Assembly: GCA_043764135.1 (NCBI GenBank)
Contig: JAYUKV010000097.1
Coordinates: 1-10,681, forward strand
Length of the DNA: 10,681 bases
Direction: 5' to 3'
DNA from: JAYUKV01 sp043764135
Lineage (GTDB): Bacteria > Patescibacteriota > JACMRA01
Below the pieces are notes generated by a model. The model saw only the letters and a program-made list of their open reading frames with translations, was not told where the DNA came from and did no database searches. A program made the translations under genes and the position numbers. Every line of letters starts with the position of its first letter. Position 1 is the first letter of the stretch. Positions 6,004 to 10,681 of the stretch are shown here, in pieces.

Positions 6004-7365
6004 ATGTTTCAATTGCGTAAATTCGCAGGTATTATATCTGTCTTAATTATTGGTTTTGCATTAAGAATGAGCAATTATATAACTAAGCCTTTTGATGAAC
6101 AAGAGGCTAATTATTTATGGCTTAGCCTTAACAAACCTTTTAATGTAGCAAATTATTTGACCAAGTTCTGGAGTGAAATTTTTGGTAATAACATTACAAG
6201 TTTAAGAGCTTCTAATCTTGTAATATACGCCGCTACCTTTATAATTGTATATCTTTGTATTGATAAAATTACCAAGAATAGAACAATTACAATTTTAACC
6301 TCTTTGATTTACGCCATTAATCCAGCTCTTGTTGTTTTAGATCAAAGCATTGGTGTTGAAGTATACTTTAGGTTTTTTGCTTTTGTGATTTTCTATATTT
6401 CAACTTTTGAATTTAATATTTTTAGGATGGTTTTGTTCTTTATTCTAACTTTGCTTGCAAGCTCTATTTCTCCAGTTTTTATAGCAATTACAATAATTGG
6501 ACTGCTTTATAATTATATATTTATCTTGAATAAAACAGCTAATCGCAAATTTATTTTATTTTTAACTTCAATAATATTAGGTTCAATTTTAGTATTGATT
6601 TTTAGGTCTTATCCTGCAAATTTTAATCTTAATTCTCAATATTTTTTTATTCCAACTATTAATTCCACCGATCAGTTTATCCAAATTCTAAAATTTGTAA
6701 TATTAGATATATCAATTATTCTTGTAATCCTAGGAATAAAATTCGAAGCTGATGTTAATAGATTTAGATTATTATTTATTCCTTTGATGTTATTTGTAGG
6801 TGATATTATAAGTAGATGGTTTAATTACTATCCTTTTTATGGTATTTTAAATATCTTGTTCGGTATGGTAATAGCTATATCTCTAATGGGACTTGTAAGA
6901 TACAACCGAGTAATTGCAATAGTATTATCACAACTATTAGTTATAGCAATGCTATTAACTCCTTTTTATAATTCAAACAGCGGTATTATCAACCAATCCC
7001 AACAATTAACTGCAACTGTTAACAAGCTCAATTCTAGTTATTATGTTCACAACAATTCATTTGAAACACTACCTATTATTACTACTAATAAATCTAGTTT
7101 TAAAAAAGAAATAAAACATTATGATTTTGTATACAGTCTAAACAAAAATGAAAATATCATAAAAACAATTAACACAAATGCCTTTATATCAACAAATAAT
7201 GAAGTATCTATTTTAGACCAATTCCAAGAATTTATTTTTGTTTATAGAACAATTGATGATAAAGCATTGGATTTTATTAAGAGTCAAAACTACTGTATGA
7301 TCGAATCTGAACAAGCAATGTCAATAACCTTTGAAAAATACTCAAGATGTTCAGAGAAGATTTAA
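6004..7365 (+). CDS. Polytopic membrane protein, probable GT-C (PMT/ArnT-like) glycosyltransferase
   Basis: 453 aa with about ten hydrophobic segments between residues 7 and 325, then a soluble C-terminal domain of about 120 residues. The N-terminus fits GT-C enzymes that use polyprenyl-phosphate sugars: one membrane helix, then an acidic loop motif FDEQEA (D31, E32) followed by YLWLSLNKP, then LRASNLVIYAATF and LTSLIYAINPALVVLDQSIGVEVYFRF, the pattern seen in PMT_2/GT39 proteins. The acceptor would be outside the membrane; it is unknown. Assignment rests on this pattern only, and a flippase or an O-antigen ligase-like protein are alternatives. It lies 23 bp after the ABC exporter with no SD, suggesting an operon in which the exporter handles a surface glycan or lipid (inference). 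It is very AT-rich. No clear terminator follows before the next promoter. Confidence 0.6.
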   Translation: MFQLRKFAGIISVLIIGFALRMSNYITKPFDEQEANYLWLSLNKPFNVANYLTKFWSEIFGNNITSLRASNLVIYAATFIIVYLCIDKITKNRTITILTSLIYAINPALVVLDQSIGVEVYFRFFAFVIFYISTFEFNIFRMVLFFILTLLASSISPVFIAITIIGLLYNYIFILNKTANRKFILFLTSIILGSILVLIFRSYPANFNLNSQYFFIPTINSTDQFIQILKFVILDISIILVILGIKFEADVNRFRLLFIPLMLFVGDIISRWFNYYPFYGILNILFGMVIAISLMGLVRYNRVIAIVLSQLLVIAMLLTPFYNSNSGIINQSQQLTATVNKLNSSYYVHNNSFETLPIITTNKSSFKKEIKHYDFVYSLNKNENIIKTINTNAFISTNNEVSILDQFQEFIFVYRTIDDKALDFIKSQNYCMIESEQAMSITFEKYSRCSEKI

Positions 7366-7372
7366 AATGAAT

Positions 7373-7405
7373 TTGACAAGGACTGATTTTAGTGCTAATT
7401 AGAAT
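7373..7405 (+). promoter_or_regulatory. Promoter of the 78-aa membrane protein gene
   Basis: A perfect -35 TTGACA (7373-7378). The -10 is ambiguous: TGC then TAATTA (7396-7401) at 17-bp spacing with an extended TG, or TAGAAT (7400-7405) at 21 bp. It starts 8 bp after the previous stop codon, so the small gene has its own transcription unit. Confidence 0.45.
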
Positions 7406-7444
7406 AGAATCGACGTAAAATTATCCAAAAGGAAAAGGTCAAAA

Positions 7445-7681
7445 ATGAGCAATCAGCCTATCAAGAAAGATTACACAGCGGAAGATTATCGCCACAAAAG
7501 CAAAATGCTTATGACTGGTGGAGCCGCTTTTTTTGGAGGAATTATCTTGTATTTGAGTGTAGTCAACAACACACCCAAACCCAATCAAGAATGGCTATTT
7601 AATGGCTTGAAATTACTTGGAGTTACAACCTCCACATTTGGGTTTTGCATCTATAGAGATGCCAAGAAAATGTGTAAATAA
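7445..7681 (+). CDS. Small two-helix membrane protein of unknown function
   Basis: 78 aa. A hydrophilic N-terminus (about 20 residues, Lys/Asp/Tyr-rich) precedes two hydrophobic segments, about 22-41 (MLMTGGAAFFGGIILYLSVV) and 53-69 (GLKLLGVTTSTFGFCIY), joined by a Pro/Asn-rich loop, and a basic tail. I do not recognise a family. The gene looks real: TTGACA promoter upstream, SD-like GGAAAAGG (7431-7438) 6 nt before the ATG, and a strong hairpin terminator downstream. It is thus an independently expressed monocistronic unit, one of only two genes here with a visible SD. Confidence 0.65.
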   Translation: MSNQPIKKDYTAEDYRHKSKMLMTGGAAFFGGIILYLSVVNNTPKPNQEWLFNGLKLLGVTTSTFGFCIYRDAKKMCK

Positions 7682-7730
7682 TTTCTTTCATTCTTTTTTT
7701 TAAAGTTATTGCTTTTTTCCAATTTAATTT

Positions 7731-7764
7731 ACCCAAGCTTTTCAGCTTGGGTAATATTTTTTGT
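7731..7764 (+). terminator. Intrinsic terminator after the 78-aa gene
   Basis: Perfect 9-bp stem ACCCAAGCT (7731-7739) / AGCTTGGGT (7744-7752), loop TTTC, then AATATTTTTTGTATTT. It lies 50 bp past the stop codon. The stem may also stop the convergent minus-strand gene ending at 7876, though the opposite side has only a weak T-run. Confidence 0.85.
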
Positions 7765-7875
7765 ATTTCTAAATTAATTATATAAACCTGTTTTAAGTTA
7801 AACCACGTAAATAATTTCTTTAATTATCTTAAGCACCAATATAAAAAGTTAAAATAGGTACAAAACATAAATCAA

Positions 7876-8595
7876 CTATCTTTCAAATTCAGTAGGTAAA
7901 ATATAATCAGGTGTAGTTGTTCTTAACTGCTTATCAAATTGTGGTGTAAGATAAGCAATTGCGCCTATAAGTATAACCAAAAAAGCAAAGAAACAAATAA
8001 TACTAGCAATAATTCCCCAAGCATCAAATTTTGTTTTTTTCTTGATATGTTCAAAAATTTCTTCAGAGTTTACAACTTTTGTATCAACTGTTGGATCAAT
8101 GGTATTGAAGTTATATTTATCTTTTAACAGATCCATCTTTCTTTGATTCTCAGCGGATAAGATCATAAACACACCAACAGGAGCAAAGATAATTGTTGCA
8201 ATCAAGATTGCAGCTCCACCGTACAAACTTGGATAAAGCAATAATCTTTCGATCCAAAACTCTCTTCTTTCAATTGATTTTAGAATTGTTAGTTCCCTAT
8301 CTTTTTGATCGTCTGTTAGTTCTAGTAACTCTTGTGCTTCAGATCCTCTTTTTAGATATTGATTACCTACAAAGTATGCAAATACTGAAAATGCTATATA
8401 GACCAATCCAATTAATAAATAAATTAGAAAAGCTGTAATTCCAAATATAGGACCAACAGCAACCGACGAAGCTAATAAAAAGAACGATAAGAGTACAGTC
8501 CCTATACCTCCAAGAATTCCTAATATACCTGAGATATAAAGAACAACTGCAATAAAAATTGAGTAATTTTTAAAATGTTTAATATTTTCTTTCAT
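7876..8595 (-). CDS. Four-helix integral membrane protein of unknown function
   Basis: 239 aa from ATG 8595 (MKENIKHF); an in-frame ATG at 8664 would add 23 residues but lies upstream of the promoter. Hydrophobic segments at about 12-48 (long, Gly-rich, probably one to two helices), 50-76, 124-148 and 192-216. A charged cytosolic-type loop (about 80-120, LKRGSEAQELLELTDDQKDREL) resembles a short DUF4870/SHOCT-like regulatory segment only loosely, so no family is claimed. A second loop (150-190) is Lys/Asp-rich with VNSEEIFEHIKKKTKFD. The C-terminus ends in TAG. It is divergently transcribed from the cupin gene with 100 bp between the start codons. No SD. Confidence 0.7.
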   Translation of the reverse strand: MKENIKHFKNYSIFIAVVLYISGILGILGGIGTVLLSFFLLASSVAVGPIFGITAFLIYLLIGLVYIAFSVFAYFVGNQYLKRGSEAQELLELTDDQKDRELTILKSIERREFWIERLLLYPSLYGGAAILIATIIFAPVGVFMILSAENQRKMDLLKDKYNFNTIDPTVDTKVVNSEEIFEHIKKKTKFDAWGIIASIICFFAFLVILIGAIAYLTPQFDKQLRTTTPDYILPTEFER

Positions 8596-8602
8596 GTAAG
8601 TA

Positions 8603-8631
8603 ATAATGTATAAATATCCTAAAACTGTAAA
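8603..8631 (-). promoter_or_regulatory. Promoter of the four-helix membrane protein gene
   Basis: On the minus strand TTTACA (8631-8626), 17-bp spacer, CATTAT (8608-8603), then 7 nt to ATG 8595. It has the same -10 to ATG distance as both DUF1963 copies, again predicting a leaderless mRNA and supporting the 8595 start. Confidence 0.5.
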
Positions 8632-8657
8632 GTTATATTTTTTTATAATATTTATTT

Positions 8658-8689
8658 TTGACAAATCAGTACAGATAATCTTTTATTAT
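8658..8689 (+). promoter_or_regulatory. Promoter of the cupin gene
   Basis: Perfect -35 TTGACA (8658-8663). The -10 is within TTTTATTAT (8681-8689): TTTTAT at 17-bp or TATTAT at 20-bp spacing. The ATG follows at 8696, so the message has little or no leader. It is divergent from the promoter at 8603-8631. Confidence 0.5.
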
Positions 8690-8695
8690 GTTGAT

Positions 8696-9118
8696 ATGAA
8701 GATTAATTTAATTGAAAATAAGACAGTACAAAAGTCTGTTTTGAATGGTACTGAAGTTGCTCATTTGGAGAGTGAAAATAGACCTTGGGGATCTTTTTAC
8801 AATCTAGCAGATGGAAATTACAAAATGAAAGTAATTAAAGTTAACCCAGGCGAACAACTATCGGTCCAATCTCACACAAAACGATCTGAAAAATGGATCT
8901 GTCTATCAGGCATTCTAACAGTCAACTTAGGAGAAACTCTAGAATCCCTTACAGAATACCATCTTGTACCCAACCAAACAATTGATATTCCAAGAGGATA
9001 TATTCACCAAGCTAAGAATAACACCAATACAGAAGTATACTTTTTTGAACTGCAAACAGGTACATATTTTGGCGAAGATGATATCATTAGATATTCTGAT
9101 GTTTACGGTAGACAATAA
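8696..9118 (+). CDS. Cupin protein, mannose-6-phosphate isomerase type II-like (stand-alone)
   Basis: 140 aa from ATG 8696; a longer frame from 8606 would overlap the divergent gene and both promoters. It matches the single-domain cupin that forms the C-terminal isomerase part of ManC/AlgA-type enzymes: RPWGSFYNL (29-37), KVIKVNPGEQLSVQSH (45-60), EKWICLSG (65-72), IDIPRGYIHQAKN (96-108), ELQTGTYFGEDDIIRYSDVYGR (118-139). Such proteins interconvert fructose-6-phosphate and mannose-6-phosphate, feeding GDP-mannose and surface glycan synthesis. Metal ligands expected at H-x-H-x2-E and a later His are H60, K62 (His replaced), E65 and H104, so one ligand is missing and activity is uncertain. No guanylyltransferase domain or gene is nearby. 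No SD. Confidence 0.8.
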   Translation: MKINLIENKTVQKSVLNGTEVAHLESENRPWGSFYNLADGNYKMKVIKVNPGEQLSVQSHTKRSEKWICLSGILTVNLGETLESLTEYHLVPNQTIDIPRGYIHQAKNNTNTEVYFFELQTGTYFGEDDIIRYSDVYGRQ

Positions 9119-9131
9119 GAAAATCTGAAAC

Positions 9132-9263
9132 CAATAACTTGTTTTAATCTCTGTTAACTTTCACAATACAAGATATAATTCTCCTTTATTGGTACATGAA
9201 AATACACCCTACCCTTGGGTGATTATTTGTGTTTGATCGTGTCAATAACTTGTATTTTAATCT
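9132..9263 (+). repeat. Imperfect direct repeat pair in the cupin-nuclease gap
   Basis: CAATAACTTG + TTTTAATCT at 9132-9150 recurs as CAATAACTTG + TA + TTTTAATCT at 9243-9263, 111 bp apart. Both are outside coding sequence and upstream of the DUF1016 gene. They may be regulator binding sites or the footprint of a small insertion or duplication. Confidence 0.5.
9205..9221 (+). terminator. Weak hairpin, possible terminator of the cupin gene
   Basis: CACCC/GGGTG 5-bp stem with a 7-nt loop, followed by ATTATTTGTGTTT. It is the only terminator candidate between the cupin stop and the DUF1016 promoter; short stem, so low confidence. Confidence 0.3.
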
Positions 9264-9282
9264 AGGTTTTTATTATTGACAC
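9239..9282 (+). promoter_or_regulatory. Inverted repeat overlapping the DUF1016 -35 box, possible operator
   Basis: GTGTCAATAA (9239-9248) and TTATTGACAC (9273-9282) are perfect 10-bp inverted copies 24 bp apart. The right arm contains the TTGACA of the DUF1016 promoter. A regulator bound there would block RNA polymerase. Alternatively the left arm is a second, leftward -35. Confidence 0.4.
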
Positions 9283-9305
9283 ATTAGTTAAATATACCTT
9301 ATAGT
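9276..9305 (+). promoter_or_regulatory. Promoter of the DUF1016 nuclease gene
   Basis: TTGACA (9276-9281), 18-bp spacer, TATAGT (9300-9305), leader of about 18 nt to ATG 9330. A perfect TATAAT also lies at 9311-9316 but has no matching -35. No SD before the ATG. Confidence 0.5.
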
Positions 9306-9329
9306 TTCAATATAATCAATTCAAAATTT

Positions 9330-10340
9330 ATGAATAATAATTTATCATTACCAAAAGACTACAATGAAACGCTCGAACAATTAAAATATATATTTAACCT
9401 CTCAAGAGGAAAAGCAATTAGATCCGTGAACAGAAATCTAATTGATATGTACTGGAAATATGGACAAATTATCTGTGATAAACAAAAGGTTAGCAGTTGG
9501 GGGGATAGTGTTATTAAAAAACTATCGATCGATCTTACTACAGAATTTGAAGGAGTGAGTGGGTTATCAGAAAGAAATTTACTACGTATGAAGACTTTTT
9601 ATGATGTATATAGTAAAAATCAATTTTCGCCGACAGTGTTGGCGGAATTGTCTTGGTCACACCACACAACGATACTTGAGAAATGTAAGGATTTTAAAGA
9701 GCAAGTTTTCTATATCCAAAAAGCAGTAGAAAATGATTGGTCTGTTAGAAAATTAAACAGCAAAATAAAAGATAATGAATTTAAAAACATAAACAATAAT
9801 CAAACTAATTTTGAGAAATACATGGTTCCCAGCGACTTAACTATCGCTAAAAGTACTGTTAAGGATGACTACAACCTAGACTTTTTATCACTTACTGAGG
9901 ATCATAAAGAAAGACAATTAGAAGATGGGTTAGTTAATAACATAATTGCATTTTTAGATGAAATGGGTGGTTACTTTGCTTTTATTGGTAGACAAAAAAG
10001 ACTTGAACTAGATGGAAAGGAAAATTTTATTGACCTACTATTCTATCATAGAGTACTAAAAAGATTAGTTGTTGTAGAATTAAAAACTGGAGAATTTAAG
10101 GCTGAATATGCTGGCAAAATGCAGTTATACTTAAACCTAGTAGATGAACAATTAAGACAGGAAGGAGAAGGTGAATCAATCGGTATAATCATTTGTCGCG
10201 ATAAACATAGGGCAACTGTTGAATATACATTAAAAGATGTTAACAGACCAATTGGAGTAGCAAGCTATTCTTACAATGAATTGCCTGAAATAATCTCCAA
10301 ATACCTACCATCAGAAGAAGAGATTAACAAATTAAACTAA
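9330..10340 (+). CDS. YhcG/DUF1016 family PDDEXK nuclease
   Basis: 336 aa, near the family's usual length. N-terminal DUF1016_N helical domain (about 12-165): ARSVNRNLIDMYWKYGQI-type helix (30-48), GLSERNLLRMKTFYDVY (78-94), LSWSHHTTIL (108-116). C-terminal PDDEXK-like nuclease domain (about 182-330): LEDGLVNNI (197-205), FIGRQKRLELDG (218-229), FIDLLFYHR (233-241), VVVELKTGEFKAEYAGKMQLYLN (248-269). D235, E250 and K252 form the D...ExK metal site, with Q265 after it; all are intact. COG4804 proteins are usually accessory and lie among restriction-modification or mobile genes; the cellular target is not settled, but DNA cleavage is expected. Here no methylase is in view, and a truncated serine recombinase follows 20 bp downstream, which supports a mobile setting. 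Confidence 0.88.
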   Translation: MNNNLSLPKDYNETLEQLKYIFNLSRGKAIRSVNRNLIDMYWKYGQIICDKQKVSSWGDSVIKKLSIDLTTEFEGVSGLSERNLLRMKTFYDVYSKNQFSPTVLAELSWSHHTTILEKCKDFKEQVFYIQKAVENDWSVRKLNSKIKDNEFKNINNNQTNFEKYMVPSDLTIAKSTVKDDYNLDFLSLTEDHKERQLEDGLVNNIIAFLDEMGGYFAFIGRQKRLELDGKENFIDLLFYHRVLKRLVVVELKTGEFKAEYAGKMQLYLNLVDEQLRQEGEGESIGIIICRDKHRATVEYTLKDVNRPIGVASYSYNELPEIISKYLPSEEEINKLN

Positions 10341-10360
10341 TCAATAAATTTAACCATCAT

Positions 10361-10636
10361 ATGACAATAGGCTACGCAAGAGTATCAACTCACAATCAAA
10401 ACCTTGACTTACAATTAGATCAGCTTACTAAAGCTGGCTGTGAGAAAGTATTTCAAGAACATGTATCTGGAATGAAAGAACAAAGAGTAGAATTAAACAA
10501 TCTAAAAGAACAATTACAAAAAGGTGATATAGTAGTTGTCTGGAAATTAGACAGATTAGGAAAATCACTTAAGGACCTTATAAGTATAGTTAAAGAATTT
10601 GAAGAATTAGGAGTTGGCTTTATAGCTAACTCATAG
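10361..10636 (+). pseudogene. Truncated serine recombinase (resolvase family)
   Basis: 91 codons, ATG 10361 to TAG 10634-10636. The catalytic domain of small serine recombinases starts normally: GYARVSTHNQNLDLQ with Arg7 and nucleophile Ser9, then GDIVVVWKLDRLGKSL (D64, R65, K68) and FEELGVGF. Family members run to about 180-200 aa with the catalytic domain ending near 120 and a helix-turn-helix after it; here the match stops at GFIANS, and the other two forward frames are also closed at that point. The conserved second Arg of DRLGR is Lys (K68). Truncated and altered, so it probably cannot recombine DNA. It begins 20 bp after the DUF1016 gene, without SD. The sequence after 10636 to the window end shows no recognisable continuation. 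Confidence 0.78.
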
Positions 10637-10681
10637 CTCAACTGTACATATTTATCAAACAATGATCTAAGTTTTTTTGAA

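Noticed and set aside
8596..8664. Start of the four-helix membrane protein at 8664
   Set aside because: It would place the start inside or upstream of the promoter at 8603-8631, and the added residues have no support.
8606..8695. N-terminal extension of the cupin gene to 8606
   Set aside because: The extra residues are AT-driven, lie over both divergent promoters and have no family counterpart; ATG 8696 follows a TTGACA promoter.
1..10681. TGA-as-glycine recoding, as in some CPR groups
   Set aside because: Family-matching genes run full length under the standard code without internal TGA, so nothing here requires recoding.
10637..10681. Frameshifted continuation of the serine recombinase
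   Set aside because: None of the three forward frames after 10620 shows the expected resolvase sequence before meeting a stop or the window edge.

Overview
The window is AT-rich bacterial DNA read with the standard code. It carries short, SD-less genes with promoters close to their start codons, an ABC exporter with a non-standard nucleotide-binding domain, a GT-C-type membrane protein, and a secreted protein with a Pro/Thr linker and a nuclease-like tail. Together these suggest a small-genome lineage such as Candidate Phyla Radiation (Patescibacteria). That is an inference; no marker gene is present.

Left part, minus strand (about 1-3675): a secreted multidomain protein (signal peptide, Pro/Thr linker, Gly/Ala/Cys-rich segment, C-terminal HNH-like Asp-His...Asn motif) looks like a polymorphic toxin. 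Its frame is cut by one in-frame TAG at 3256-3258, 115 codons after the start, so it appears as two ORFs. Downstream lie an intact DUF1963/YwqG-like gene (471-1181) and a truncated second copy (3-359), the likely immunity genes. Both copies begin inside a duplicated 316-bp block that starts with a terminator hairpin whose 3' arm also supplies the -35 box of the next gene. The truncated copy ends antisense to the tail of an unknown plus-strand gene (1-93).

Middle, plus strand (3676-7764): a 403-bp divergent intergenic region holds a 17-codon ORF and a cluster of hairpins. It is followed by an ABC exporter (4007-5980) with a roughly 57-residue insertion in its ATPase domain, a GT-C-like membrane protein 23 bp downstream (6004-7365), and a 78-aa membrane protein with its own promoter, SD and a strong terminator (7731-7764).

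Right part (7765-10681): an unknown four-helix membrane protein (minus, start 8595) is divergent from a small mannose-6-phosphate-isomerase-type cupin (8696-9118). Then come a 210-bp regulatory-looking gap with direct and inverted repeats, a YhcG/DUF1016 PDDEXK nuclease (9330-10340), and a truncated serine recombinase (10361-10636). The end of the window therefore looks like accessory or mobile DNA. The most notable system is the putative secreted nuclease with duplicated immunity cassettes and an in-frame amber codon.
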